Shown here one piece after another: positions 48,186 to 57,249 of a DNA stretch of 64,000 nucleotides; within the stretch, counting starts at the first letter, position 1; each line of letters begins with the position of its first letter. A program made the position numbers and the translations under genes. The notes under the pieces were generated by a model. That model saw nothing but the letters and a program-made list of their open reading frames with translations, was not told where the DNA came from and did no database searches. Origin of the DNA: Nocardioides sp. GY 10127 (lineage in GTDB: Bacteria > Actinomycetota > Actinomycetes > Propionibacteriales > Nocardioidaceae); contig NZ_STGL01000002.1 of the NCBI RefSeq assembly GCF_004919085.1, positions 391,098 through 455,097 of the forward strand, in the 5' to 3' direction.

Positions 48186-48626
48186 TCAGGCGGGCGTCTT
48201 GGGGGCGACCAGGCGGGTGGCCGACCAGTCCTTGGAGACGTTCGCCGTCGTCGTCTGGGCCAGGCCCGCGATGGGGGCGGCCTCCGCGATGTCGGAGGGG
48301 TCGACGGCGCCCGGGCGACCCACCTTGGGGGTGAGCAGCCAGATGGAGCCCCCGCCGACCAGGTCGGTCAGCGCGTCCACGAGGCCGTCGACGAGGTCTC
48401 CGTCGTCGGCCCGCCACCACAGCAGGACGGCGTCGACCACGTTGCCGTAGTCACCGTCCACCATGTCGGCGTCGATGGTGTCCTCGATGGCGACCCGCAG
48501 GGCGTCGTCGGTGTCGTTGTCCCAACCGAGCTCCTGCACGACCATGCCCGCGCCCAAGCCGAGGCGCGCGCCGGCGCCGGACGCGGTGTCTGTCTGGGTG
48601 GACCCGCCACCCGCGGTCGAGCTCAC
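48186..48626 (-). CDS. DUF3052 family protein
   Basis: A 146-residue actinobacterial protein of unknown function. Recognisable stretches are GMVVQELGWDNDTDDALR, VDAVLLWWRADDGDLVDGL, SIWLLTPKVGRPGAVDPSDI and the C-terminal TTTANVSKDWSATRLVAPK. In mycobacteria the homologue (Rv2239c) is also close to and opposite aceE, and the same arrangement holds here. The GTG at 48626 has GGAGG five bases upstream. Soluble, no signal peptide. Confidence 0.88.
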   Translation of the reverse strand: MSSTAGGGSTQTDTASGAGARLGLGAGMVVQELGWDNDTDDALRVAIEDTIDADMVDGDYGNVVDAVLLWWRADDGDLVDGLVDALTDLVGGGSIWLLTPKVGRPGAVDPSDIAEAAPIAGLAQTTTANVSKDWSATRLVAPKTPA

Positions 48627-49035
48627 GTGGACCTCCGTCTGCGGTGCGTCCGGACCCTCTGTCGCGGACGCTGTGAGGCGTAGTCCATCGGAACCGGCAC
48701 TCAGGCGCAACCTCTGACACGCAACTCGTGCCCTTCGACCAGCAGTTTTCGCGTTCCCCAGCGCCGGGCGGACGGGCGTGCGGGGAGCCCCGGGACCGCC
48801 GCCGAGGACCCCCGACGGCCACCGCGGCACCTCTCCCGCGCTCTCACCTCACGGGACCAGGGCCTCTCCGTCACCTGTGGTCCAGACAGGGGCGGACCTG
48901 GGCGCTCACACCCCGCCCTGGGGTTACGCGGAAAATCTCCCCACACTCCGTCCGCTCAGCGGACGCGAGCGTCGTCAGTGCGGGAACGCGGACAGGGGCG
49001 TTCCACCCCGTGGGAACCCGTGCGAACATGACGGG
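48627..49035. other. 409-bp divergent control region between DUF3052 and aceE
   Basis: No protein gene or RNA gene is supported here. Long frames cross it but are GC artefacts. It holds a palindrome TCCGCTCAGCGGA near 48951 and a three-codon ATG frame (49028) whose TGA overlaps the aceE GTG. No convincing -35/-10 pair was found for either gene. The AceE promoter is presumably in the relatively A-rich stretch around 48925-48945. Confidence 0.5.
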
Positions 49036-51828
49036 GTGACCGAGGCATCTTCGAACTCATCCGGCACCCGCACCGGCGGCATCCCGTCGGTCATCCACGA
49101 GGGCCTGCCGACCCAGCTGCCCGACATCGATCCCCAGGAGACCCAGGACTGGATCGACTCGTTCGACGCGATGGTGTCCGAGCGGGGGCGTGACCGCGCC
49201 CGCTACGTGATGCTGCGTCTGCTGGAGCGCGCCCGCGAGGAGCAGGTCGGCGTGCCGGCCCTGCGGAGCACGGACTACATCAACACCATCCCGCCGGAGC
49301 GCGAGCCCTGGTTCCCCGGCGACGAGGCGATCGAGCGACGCATCCGCGCGTTCATCCGCTGGAACGCCGCCATGATGGTCTCCAGCGCGAACCGCAAGGG
49401 CCTGGAGGTCGGCGGCCACATCGCCACCTACCAGTCCTCGGCCTCGCTGTACGAGGTGGGCTTCAACCACTTCTTCCGCGGCAAGGACCACCCGGGCGGT
49501 GGCGACCAGGTCTACATCCAGGGCCACGCGTCCCCGGGCATGTACTCCCGCGCCTTCCTCGAGGGCCGGCTCACCGAGGAGCAGCTCTACCGCTTCCGCC
49601 AGGAGGTGCAGCACGGCGCGGGCAAGGGCCTGTCGTCCTACCCGCACCCGCGGCTCATGCCGGAGTTCTGGGAGTTCCCCACGGTCTCCATGGGCCTCAC
49701 CGGCATCAACTCGATCTACCAGGCGCGGTTCAACCGCTACCTGCACAACCGCGGCATCAAGGACACCTCCGAGCAGCGCGTGTACGCGTTCCTCGGTGAC
49801 GGCGAGATGGCCGAGCCCGAGAGCCTGGGCGCGATCCGCGTCGCGGCCCGCGAGGAGCTCGACAACCTCACCTGGGTCATCAACTGCAACCTCCAGCAGC
49901 TCGACGGCCCGGTCACCGGCAACGGCAAGATCATCCAGGAGCTGGAGTCGAACTTCCGCGGCGCCGGCTGGAACGTCATCAAGGTCGTCTGGGGCCGCGA
50001 GTGGGACGACCTGCTCGCCCGCGACGTCGACGGCGCCCTCGTCAACAAGATGAACTCGACCCCCGACGGTGCGTTCCAGACGTACTCGGTGGAGTCCGGC
50101 GGCTACGTCCGCGACCACTTCTTCGGTGACGACCCGCGCCTGCGCAAGATGGTCGAGCACATGAACGACGACCAGATCCGCAAGCTCCCGCGCGGCGGCC
50201 ACGACTACCGCAAGGTGTTCGCGGCGTTCGACGCGGCGGCCAAGCACTCCGGTCAGCCGACCGTCATCCTGGCGAAGACCATCAAGGGCTGGACGATCGA
50301 CGCCCTCGAGGGCAAGAACGCCACGCACCAGATGAAGAAGCTGACCAAGGACGACGTCAAGAAGTTCCGTGACCGGCTCTACCTGCCGATCTCGGACGCG
50401 GAGCTCGAGCGCTCCTACGACGAGACCGGTGCCGCCCCGTTCTTCCACCCCGGCGCGAACAGCCCCGAGGTCGAGTACATGATGGAGCGCCGCCGCGCCC
50501 TGGGCGGCTCGCTGCCCAAGCGTCAGGTGAAGGCCAAGCCGCTGACCCTGCCGGGCGACAAGATCTACTCCGAGCTCAAGCAGGGCTCCGGCAAGAACAA
50601 GATCGCCACCACCATGGCCGCCGTCCGCCTGCTCAAGGACTGGATGCGCGACAAGGAGATCGGCAAGCGGATCGTCCCGATCGCGCCGGACGAGTACCGG
50701 ACCTTCGGCATGGACGCCATGTTCCCGAGCGCCAAGGTCTACAGCCCGCACGGCCAGCAGTACGAGTCCGTCGACCGCAAGCTGCTGCTGAAGTACACCG
50801 AGTCCACCTCGGGCCAGCTGCTGCACGAGGGCATCTCCGAGGCCGGCGCCATGGCCTCCGCCACCGCTGCGGGCACCGCCTACGCCACCCACGGCGAGCC
50901 GATGATCCCGTTCTACATCTTCTACTCGATGTTCGGCTTCCAGCGGACCGGTGACTCGATCTGGGCGATGACCGACCAGATGGGCCGCGGCTTCCTCATC
51001 GGCGCCACCGCCGGTCGCACCACGCTGACCGGTGAGGGCCTCCAGCACGCGGACGGTCACTCCCCGCTCCTCGCCACGACCAACCCGGCCGTCGTGCACT
51101 ACGACCCGGCGTTCGCCTACGAGGTCGCGCACGTGATGCAGAACGGCCTCGAGCGGATGTACGGCTCGACGCCGGAACACCCGAACGGCGAGGACGTCGT
51201 GTACTACATGACCGTCTACAACGAGCCGGTCAGCCAGCCCAAGGAGCCCGAGGACGTCGACCTCGAGGGCATCCTCAAGGGCGTCCACAAGGTCGGCTCG
51301 ATGGAGGGCGACGGCCCCCGCGTCCAGCTCATGGCCTCGGGCGTCGCGTTCCCGTGGATCAAGCAGGCCGCCGAGATGCTCGCCGCGGACTGGGGCGTCT
51401 ACGCCGACCTGTGGTCGGTGACCTCGTGGAACGAGCTGGCCCGCGAGGCGGTCGCCACCGAGGACCACAACCTCATGAACCCGGGTCAGCCCTCGCGCAC
51501 CCCCTGGGTCACCACCCAGCTCGGCGGTGGCCTCGGCCCGTACGTGGCGGTCTCGGACTACATGACGGCGGTGCCGATGCAGATCGCCCGCTGGGTCCCC
51601 GGCGACTACTGCGTGCTCGGCGCGGACGGCTTCGGCTTCGCCGACACCCGCCCCGCCGCCCGCCGGTTCTTCAACATCGACGCCGAGTCGGTCGTCGTCC
51701 GTGCCCTCCAGGGCCTCGCGGACGCCGGCGACATCGACCCGAGCCTGGTGGAGAAGGCCTTCGCGCAGTACAAGATCGACGACGCCACCGCGACGCGCGG
51801 CGTCATGCAGGAGGGCGGTGACGCCTGA
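49036..51828 (+). CDS. aceE: Pyruvate dehydrogenase E1 component, homodimeric type
   Basis: A 930-residue thiamine-dependent E1 that decarboxylates pyruvate and passes the acetyl group to lipoyl E2, giving acetyl-CoA. Landmarks are [45 protein letters not shown] (ThDP motif) with [25 protein letters not shown] and [25 protein letters not shown] at the end. Length is typical (about 900). The GTG at 49036 has no ribosome binding site; a three-codon ATG frame ends at an overlapping TGA, which may couple translation. It supplies acetyl-CoA next to the fatty acid synthesis genes. Confidence 0.97.
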   Translation: MTEASSNSSGTRTGGIPSVIHEGLPTQLPDIDPQETQDWIDSFDAMVSERGRDRARYVMLRLLERAREEQVGVPALRSTDYINTIPPEREPWFPGDEAIERRIRAFIRWNAAMMVSSANRKGLEVGGHIATYQSSASLYEVGFNHFFRGKDHPGGGDQVYIQGHASPGMYSRAFLEGRLTEEQLYRFRQEVQHGAGKGLSSYPHPRLMPEFWEFPTVSMGLTGINSIYQARFNRYLHNRGIKDTSEQRVYAFLGDGEMAEPESLGAIRVAAREELDNLTWVINCNLQQLDGPVTGNGKIIQELESNFRGAGWNVIKVVWGREWDDLLARDVDGALVNKMNSTPDGAFQTYSVESGGYVRDHFFGDDPRLRKMVEHMNDDQIRKLPRGGHDYRKVFAAFDAAAKHSGQPTVILAKTIKGWTIDALEGKNATHQMKKLTKDDVKKFRDRLYLPISDAELERSYDETGAAPFFHPGANSPEVEYMMERRRALGGSLPKRQVKAKPLTLPGDKIYSELKQGSGKNKIATTMAAVRLLKDWMRDKEIGKRIVPIAPDEYRTFGMDAMFPSAKVYSPHGQQYESVDRKLLLKYTESTSGQLLHEGISEAGAMASATAAGTAYATHGEPMIPFYIFYSMFGFQRTGDSIWAMTDQMGRGFLIGATAGRTTLTGEGLQHADGHSPLLATTNPAVVHYDPAFAYEVAHVMQNGLERMYGSTPEHPNGEDVVYYMTVYNEPVSQPKEPEDVDLEGILKGVHKVGSMEGDGPRVQLMASGVAFPWIKQAAEMLAADWGVYADLWSVTSWNELAREAVATEDHNLMNPGQPSRTPWVTTQLGGGLGPYVAVSDYMTAVPMQIARWVPGDYCVLGADGFGFADTRPAARRFFNIDAESVVVRALQGLADAGDIDPSLVEKAFAQYKIDDATATRGVMQEGGDA

Positions 51829-51871
51829 TCCTCCGCCAGGAGGACGGGCGGCACCACCGCACCTGTGACGG

Positions 51872-51912
51872 CACCGCCGTCGGCCCCGGGAGACCGGGTG
51901 CCGGCGGCGGTG
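51872..51912. terminator. Bidirectional hairpin after aceE
   Basis: CACCGCCG (51872-51879) pairs with CGGCGGTG (51905-51912), with a partly paired GGCCCCGGG/CCGGGTGCC interior. It sits between convergent aceE and the alpha/beta hydrolase gene. Confidence 0.6.
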
Positions 51913-51949
51913 TCGTCGTCCGTGGGCCCGACTCGCGCCGCCGCGCGGC

Positions 51950-52957
51950 TCAGGCGCCGGTCGCCCCCGCGTCGTCGGGGACGCTCGCGATGGCCGAGCC
52001 GCGGCCCGTGCGCAGCAGGGCGCGCCAGCGGGCACGGGAGTAGACCGCCGGTGTCGTCGACGCGCAGAAGTCCAGCACCAGGTCGGCGAACCGCCCCGGC
52101 TCGTCCTTGTGCGGGAAGTGGCCGCTGCCGTCGAGGATCTCGATCCGCGCCTTCGGCGCCAGCACGGCCGCGTTCGCCGCGTGGCTCACCGGGATGACGT
52201 GGTCGTCCGTCCCCCACAGCACGCACATGGGCATGGCCTCGGTGAGGTAGGCGCGGTCGGCCATCGTGACGATCTGGCCGCGCCAGTCGACCACGGCGCG
52301 CACGACGTGGGCGATGGCGGCGCGTGCGGCCGGGTCCTTGAAGGAGTCGTAGATGGAGGCGACCTCGTCGAGGTCGCGGGTGGCCGGCAGCGGGAGCGTC
52401 GAGAGCGCCGTCATCGCGGTGGTCCCCACGTGGCGGACGCCGGGCAGGGTCAGCGCGCCCATCACGCGGTGGAACCCCGGCGTGGTCACGGCGCGGATCA
52501 CGGGGGTGACCTCGGGGCCCAGGCCGCCGGAGGCGACCAGGACGAGGCGCTCGGTGCGCTCGGGGAACTGGTAGGCGAACTGCATCGCCACCCCGCCGCC
52601 GAAGCTGTGGCCCACGACGGTCGCCTTGTCGACGCCGAGCACGGTCAGCAGGTCGCGCATCCCGTTCGCGTACCCGCCGACGCTGTAGTCCGCGCGCGGC
52701 TTGTCGGAGGCACCGTGGCCCAGGAGGTCGGGGGCGATGACGGTGAAGTGCTCGGCGAACCGGTCGATGACGCCGGACCAGGTCGTGTGGTCGCAGCCGA
52801 GGCCGTGCAGCAGCAGGAGGGTCGGGCCCTTGCCGGCCTTCACGTACGCGCGGCGGTGCCCGTGGATGGTGACGAACCGGACCTCGTGCGCACCCCGCGA
52901 CGGCGCCGCGTCGCGGCGGGCGAGCAAGGGGCGTCGCGGTGGCGTCAGGGTCGGCAC
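51950..52957 (-). CDS. Alpha/beta hydrolase
   Basis: A 335-residue hydrolase. The oxyanion segment is LLLLHGLGCDHTTW, the nucleophile elbow is VVGHSFGGGVAMQF (Ser near residue 119), the acid is in VLWGTDDHVIPV and the His in ILDGSGHFPHKDEP. It resembles meta-cleavage-product hydrolases and haloalkane/epoxide-type hydrolases. The N-terminus has a basic Arg/Pro-rich stretch but no clear signal peptide. The GTG at 52957 has GGAGG four bases upstream. Substrate unknown. It lies opposite the fatty acid genes and next to fasR, divergently. Confidence 0.88.
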   Translation of the reverse strand: MPTLTPPRRPLLARRDAAPSRGAHEVRFVTIHGHRRAYVKAGKGPTLLLLHGLGCDHTTWSGVIDRFAEHFTVIAPDLLGHGASDKPRADYSVGGYANGMRDLLTVLGVDKATVVGHSFGGGVAMQFAYQFPERTERLVLVASGGLGPEVTPVIRAVTTPGFHRVMGALTLPGVRHVGTTAMTALSTLPLPATRDLDEVASIYDSFKDPAARAAIAHVVRAVVDWRGQIVTMADRAYLTEAMPMCVLWGTDDHVIPVSHAANAAVLAPKARIEILDGSGHFPHKDEPGRFADLVLDFCASTTPAVYSRARWRALLRTGRGSAIASVPDDAGATGA

Positions 52958-53154
52958 GGCTCCTCCTTGCTCCACCCGGGCGCCGCGCGCCCGGGGCAGG
53001 TACTCCACGGTAACCCGGGACAGGGCCCCCGACGCGAGTTCGTGAGAAGTGCATCACACGCGCGTTGCGGTGACGTTGCAGCGCCTCGCGCCCGGCCCGT
53101 GCCGCCCACGCCGCCCGCGCCCGGGGCGGCGTGTCCCTGCACTACCCTGCGGGC

Positions 53155-54411
53155 ATGGCGAGCGGCACGGCTGGAGGAAGGACGGGTCGCTCGGCCGAGG
53201 GGCAGGAGCAGACCTCGGCACCGGCGATCCCGCCGCCCTCCTCCGACACCCTCCTCCGCGCGACCGGCACCCTGAGCACGGCGGCGACCGCCCGGATGGA
53301 CTCGGCCCTCCCCTGGTTCCGCGAGATGCGGGCCGAGGATCGCGCCTGGGTCGGCCAGATCGTCCAGAACGGCGTCCGCAGCTTCGTCGAGTGGTACGCG
53401 CAGGACGGCGCGGACGACCCCGCCCGCTCCGGCACGGCCCTCGCCGCGTCCGTGTTCGGCAACGCGCCCCGCGCGCTCGCCGGAGCCATCAGCCTCCAGC
53501 AGACCGTCGACCTGGTCCGCCTGTCCATCGACGCCATCGAGGCCGACATCGACTCGCTGCTGCCGCCCGACGAGGCGCAGGTCGTGCACGGCGCCGTGCT
53601 CCGCTACGCCCGCGAGGTCGCGTTCGCCGCCGCGGAGGTCTACGCCCGGGCCGCGGAGGCGCGCGGCGCCTGGGACGCCCGGCTCGAGGCCCTCGTGGTG
53701 GACGCCGTCCTGCGTTCCGAGACCGACGAGGCGATCCTCTCGCGGGCCAGCGCGCTGGGGTGGACGGCGCACGACGGCGTGGTCGTGGTGCTGGGCCAGG
53801 TCCCGGAGCGACGCACCGAGACGGACCTGTTCGCCGAGGTGCGTCGCCGCGCCCGCAGCGCCGGGATGGACGCCATGTGCGCCGTCCAGGGCGAGCGGCT
53901 CGTCGTGGTGCTCGGCGGGGCGGAGGAGCCGGGCAAGGCGGCCGCGTGCCTCGTCCCCGCGTTCGGGCCCGGGCCCGTGGTGGTGGGGCCGGTGGCGGAC
54001 GGGCTGGCGGAGGCGCACCTCTCCGCCCGCTCGGCCATGTCCGGGCTGCGCGCCGCCGCGGGCTGGCCGGGCGCCCCGCGGCCGGTCCCGGCCGAGGACC
54101 TCATGCCGGAGCGGGCCCTGGCCGGCGACGGCCACGCGCGCCGCCACCTCGTCGAGGACGTCTACCTTCCGCTCGTGGAGTCCCGCGGCGCGCTCACGAC
54201 GACGCTGTCGGCCTACCTGGCCGCGGGCGGGTCCGTCGAGGCGACGGCGCGGGCCCTCTTCGTGCACGCCAACACGGTCCGCTACCGGCTCCGTTCCGTG
54301 GCCGACGTCACCGGCCTGTCGCCCACCCAGCCCCGTGACGCGCTGACGCTGAGCATGGCGCTGGTGCTGGGTCGCCAGTCCGGCCGGGCGACCGAGACCC
54401 CCGACAGCTGA
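53155..54411 (+). CDS. fasR: PucR-type transcriptional regulator, FasR-like
   Basis: A 418-residue regulator. Residues about 30-170 are an all-helical domain, the middle is a GGDEF-like/PucR linker (GVVVVLGQVPERR), and the C-terminus is the PucR helix-turn-helix (GGSVEATARALFVHANTVRYRLRSV). In Streptomyces coelicolor the homologous FasR (SCO2386) lies directly upstream of fabD-fabH-acpP-fabF and activates them; the order here is the same. The ATG at 53155 follows a TACCCT hexamer by six bases, so the mRNA may be leaderless. By inference it controls the operon that starts at 54535. Confidence 0.9.
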   Translation: MASGTAGGRTGRSAEGQEQTSAPAIPPPSSDTLLRATGTLSTAATARMDSALPWFREMRAEDRAWVGQIVQNGVRSFVEWYAQDGADDPARSGTALAASVFGNAPRALAGAISLQQTVDLVRLSIDAIEADIDSLLPPDEAQVVHGAVLRYAREVAFAAAEVYARAAEARGAWDARLEALVVDAVLRSETDEAILSRASALGWTAHDGVVVVLGQVPERRTETDLFAEVRRRARSAGMDAMCAVQGERLVVVLGGAEEPGKAAACLVPAFGPGPVVVGPVADGLAEAHLSARSAMSGLRAAAGWPGAPRPVPAEDLMPERALAGDGHARRHLVEDVYLPLVESRGALTTTLSAYLAAGGSVEATARALFVHANTVRYRLRSVADVTGLSPTQPRDALTLSMALVLGRQSGRATETPDS

Positions 54412-54448
54412 CGCGCATCGGCGCAACGTCGGTGCAACCAGCGCCTGT

Positions 54449-54467
54449 TTTGTCGGGTTCCCACAAA
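54449..54467. promoter_or_regulatory. Inverted repeat upstream of fabD, candidate FasR site
   Basis: TTTGT-CGGGTTCCC-ACAAA is a perfect 5-bp inverted repeat with a 9-base spacer, notably AT-rich for this genome, 68 bp before the fabD start. A direct repeat CGGYGCAAC (54419 and 54430) lies just upstream. The FasR box is not known to me in this lineage, so the assignment rests on position. Confidence 0.4.
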
Positions 54468-54534
54468 GAGACCCCCCAGAAAATCGTGCGCGCCGGGGAT
54501 GAGTCGTGGGGTCCGACAACGGCAGAGTGGTCCC

Positions 54535-55719
54535 GTGCTCGTCATCGTCGCTCCCGGTCAGGGAGCCCAGACCCCCGGTTTCCTCACGCCCTGGCTCGAG
54601 GACCCCGCCTTCGCGGCGCGGTTCCACTGGCTCTCGACCGTGGCGGGGCTCGACCTCGCGCACTACGGGACGGAGGCCGACGCAGAGACGATCCGCGACA
54701 CCCAGATCGCGCAGCCGCTCCTCGTCGCCACGGCCCTCGTGTCGGCGCTGCACCTCTTCCCGCACCCGGGTGACGCCTTCGAGCGCATCGGCGCCGTGGC
54801 CGGCCACAGCGTCGGCGAGATCGCAGCCGCGGCCGGCGCCCGCGCCATCACCGCGGAGCAGGCCATGGTCCTCGTCCGCGAGCGGGGCAAGGCCATGGCC
54901 CAGGCGGCCGCGGTCACGCCGACCGGCATGACCGCCGTCCTCGGTGGCGACCGCGACGAGGTGCTCGCCTCGATCGCCGCCGCCGGGCTCACCCCGGCCA
55001 ACGACAACGGCCCCGGCCAGGTCGTGGCGGCCGGCACCATGGAGCAGCTCGCGGCCTTCGCCGAGAACCCGCCCGCCAAGGCCCGTCTGCGTCCGCTCTC
55101 GGTCGCCGGCGCGTTCCACACCGTGCACATGGCCCCGGCCGTGAGCCACCTGGAGCATCTGGCCGCCGCCGTCACCACGCACGACGCCCGCACCCGGGTC
55201 ATCTCCAACCGCGACGGCCGCGTCGTCCACGAGGGCCGCGAGGTCCTGCGCCGGATCGTCGGCCAGATCTCCTCCCCGGTCCGCTGGGACCTGTGCATGG
55301 AGACCATGTCGGACCTCGGCGTCACCGGCATCCTCGAGATGCCGCCGGCCGGCACGCTCACGGGCATCGCCAAGCGCGCGCTCAAGGGCGTCGAGACCTT
55401 CTCGTTCAACGGCCCCGACCAGATCGACGAGGCCCGCGCCTTCATCGACAAGCACGGCGAGCCCGCCGGGCTCGACCTCACGCCGACCTGGCGCGTCGTG
55501 GTCTCGCCGGCCAAGGGCACCTTCCACGTGGGCGAGGAGATCGGCGACACCGACCTCGTCGCCCCGGGCGCGAGCATCGGTCGCGTGGCCTCCAGCCGCG
55601 ACGAGGTGAGCGTCAAGGCCCTGCACGGCGGCCAGGTCGTCGAGTGGCTCGTCGAGGACGGCGACCTCGTCTCGCCCGGCCAGCCCCTGCTCCGTCTCCA
55701 CCCGGAGGGTTCCCTCTGA
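54535..55719 (+). CDS. fabD: Malonyl-CoA:ACP transacylase with C-terminal biotinyl/lipoyl-like domain
   Basis: FabD loads malonyl units onto ACP. Residues 1-310 are a normal transacylase: IVAPGQGAQTPGFL, nucleophile Ser92 in GHSVGE (same number as in Escherichia coli), LVRERGKAM (Arg) and His195 in GAFHTVHM. Residues about 316-394 are extra: a beta-rich domain like biotinyl/lipoyl carriers (VVVSPAKGTFHVGEEIG, VKALHGGQVVEWLVEDGD, VSPGQPLLRL). The lysine of the usual MKM/DKA hairpin is not in its normal setting (SSRDEVSVKAL), so biotin or lipoate attachment is doubtful. The GTG at 54535 fits the conserved start; an ATG at 54499 is possible. First gene of the fab operon. Confidence 0.93.
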   Translation: MLVIVAPGQGAQTPGFLTPWLEDPAFAARFHWLSTVAGLDLAHYGTEADAETIRDTQIAQPLLVATALVSALHLFPHPGDAFERIGAVAGHSVGEIAAAAGARAITAEQAMVLVRERGKAMAQAAAVTPTGMTAVLGGDRDEVLASIAAAGLTPANDNGPGQVVAAGTMEQLAAFAENPPAKARLRPLSVAGAFHTVHMAPAVSHLEHLAAAVTTHDARTRVISNRDGRVVHEGREVLRRIVGQISSPVRWDLCMETMSDLGVTGILEMPPAGTLTGIAKRALKGVETFSFNGPDQIDEARAFIDKHGEPAGLDLTPTWRVVVSPAKGTFHVGEEIGDTDLVAPGASIGRVASSRDEVSVKALHGGQVVEWLVEDGDLVSPGQPLLRLHPEGSL

Positions 55720-56717
55720 TGGCGCTCCTCTCCCCCACCGGCGCGGCCTACTCCCGGATCATGGGCGTGGGTGCCTACCGCCCCTCGCGCGTGGTGCCCA
55801 ACAGCGAGATCGTCGAGCGGCTCAACTCCTCCGACGAGTGGATCCAGACGCGCTCGGGCATCAAGCAGCGCCGCTGGGCGACCCCGGAGGAGACCGTCCA
55901 GCTGATGGCGGTCAGCGCGGCCCGGGAGGCCCTCGAGGCCTCCGGCGTGGACGCCCGGCAGATCGACGCCGTCGTCGTCGCGACGGTCACGCACTTCCTC
56001 CAGACCCCGAGCCTGGCCACCCTCGTCGCCCACGAGCTCGGCACGGACCAGGCCGCGGCGTTCGACATCTCGGCGGCCTGCGCCGGCTTCTGCCACGGCG
56101 TCGCCCTGGCCAACGACATGGTCCGCGGCGGGTCCGCCGGCCACGTCCTCGTCATCGGCGTCGAGCGGCTCTCCGACATCACCGACCCCGACGACCGCTC
56201 CTCCGCCTTCATCTTCGCGGACGGTGCCGGCGCGGCCGTGGTCGGCCCGAGCGACGTGCCCGGCATCGGCCCCGTGGTCTGGGGCTCGGACGGCGAGCAG
56301 TTCGAGCTCATCCGGAACCGTCAGACCTGGCTGGAGGTCCTCGAGTCCGAGGAGCGCACCGTCCCGCACCTGGTGATGCAGGGCAACCCGGTGTTCCGGT
56401 GGGCCTCGTTCACGATGGCGAAGGTCGGTCTCCAGGCCCTCGAGCGCGCCGGCATCACCGCCGACCAGCTCGACGTGTTCGTCCCGCACCAGGCGAACAA
56501 CCGCATCACGGACGCCATGGCCCGGGCCATGAAGCTGCCCGAGCACGTGCAGATCGCCCGCGACATCGCCGAGCAGGGCAACACCTCGGCCGCGTCGATC
56601 CCGCTGGCGATGCACCGGATGCTCGAGGAGGGCACGGCCAAGTCCGGCGACGTCGCCCTCATCATCGCGTTCGGCGCGGGCCTGGCCTACGCGGCCCAGG
56701 TCGTCGTCGTCCCCTGA
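55719..56717 (+). CDS. fabH: 3-oxoacyl-ACP synthase III (KAS III)
   Basis: FabH condenses an acyl-CoA starter with malonyl-ACP and starts each fatty acid. The triad is complete: Cys121 in ISAACAGFCHG, His257 in VPHQANNRI and Asn288 in GNTSAASIP. Length 332 is typical. The ATG overlaps the fabD stop (TGATG), with GGAGG in the end of fabD. A 161-bp spacer with CAGCAGCACCC repeats separates it from acpP. Confidence 0.96.
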   Translation: MALLSPTGAAYSRIMGVGAYRPSRVVPNSEIVERLNSSDEWIQTRSGIKQRRWATPEETVQLMAVSAAREALEASGVDARQIDAVVVATVTHFLQTPSLATLVAHELGTDQAAAFDISAACAGFCHGVALANDMVRGGSAGHVLVIGVERLSDITDPDDRSSAFIFADGAGAAVVGPSDVPGIGPVVWGSDGEQFELIRNRQTWLEVLESEERTVPHLVMQGNPVFRWASFTMAKVGLQALERAGITADQLDVFVPHQANNRITDAMARAMKLPEHVQIARDIAEQGNTSAASIPLAMHRMLEEGTAKSGDVALIIAFGAGLAYAAQVVVVP

Positions 56718-56878
56718 CCTCCTCCGAGGTCCACGTTCCCCGGGCCCGCGCCCGGCACCAGCAGCACCCCAGCAGCACCCCAGCACCACCCGGCCGCCCG
56801 CAACGAGCGGGCAGCACCCGCACCACCACGATTCAGGTCGTGCCGACCGGCACGCCACCCGAGGAGAAAAGGAAGCCC

Positions 56879-57124
56879 ATGGCCACCACCGAAGAGATCC
56901 GCGCCGACCTCGCCGAGATCGTCAACGAGGTCGCCGGTGTCGACGTCGACGACGTCCAGCTGGACAAGTCCTTCGTGGACGACCTCGAGGTCGACTCCCT
57001 GTCCATGGTCGAGGTCGTCGTGGCCTGCGAGGAGAAGTTCAGCGTCTCCATCCCCGACGACGAGGTGAAGAACCTCAAGACCGTGGGCGACGCCGTCGCC
57101 TACATCGAGCGCGCCCAGGCCTGA
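56879..57124 (+). CDS. acpP: Acyl carrier protein
   Basis: An 81-residue acidic four-helix protein that carries growing acyl chains. The phosphopantetheine Ser40 lies in DDLEVDSLSMVEV. A strong ribosome binding site (AGGAAG) precedes the ATG. A perfect hairpin follows eight bases after the stop, which would let short acpP transcripts accumulate. It is the fourth gene of the fasR-fab group. Confidence 0.97.
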   Translation: MATTEEIRADLAEIVNEVAGVDVDDVQLDKSFVDDLEVDSLSMVEVVVACEEKFSVSIPDDEVKNLKTVGDAVAYIERAQA

Positions 57125-57131
57125 GCCTGAC

Positions 57132-57169
57132 GCGGACGCCCGGGTGCCCACCGGCACCCGGGCGTCCGC
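57132..57169 (+). terminator. Perfect 17-bp hairpin between acpP and fabF
   Basis: GCGGACGCCCGGGTGCC (57132-57148) pairs exactly with GGCACCCGGGCGTCCGC (57153-57169) around a CACC loop. It has no T-run. As it lies inside the operon, it can act as a partial terminator or as a 3' stabiliser that raises ACP mRNA above fabF mRNA. Confidence 0.8.
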
Positions 57170-57249
57170 ACCGCGACGCCCGGCACCTCGCTCCGCAGGA
57201 GGCGCCGCGGCCGCTCCACCCGTCCGACCTACCCCAAGGACCTGTGCAC

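Noticed and set aside
49057..52035. A 990-codon minus-strand frame opposite aceE
   Set aside because: It is the mirror of a highly conserved gene and has skewed composition. No domain is visible.
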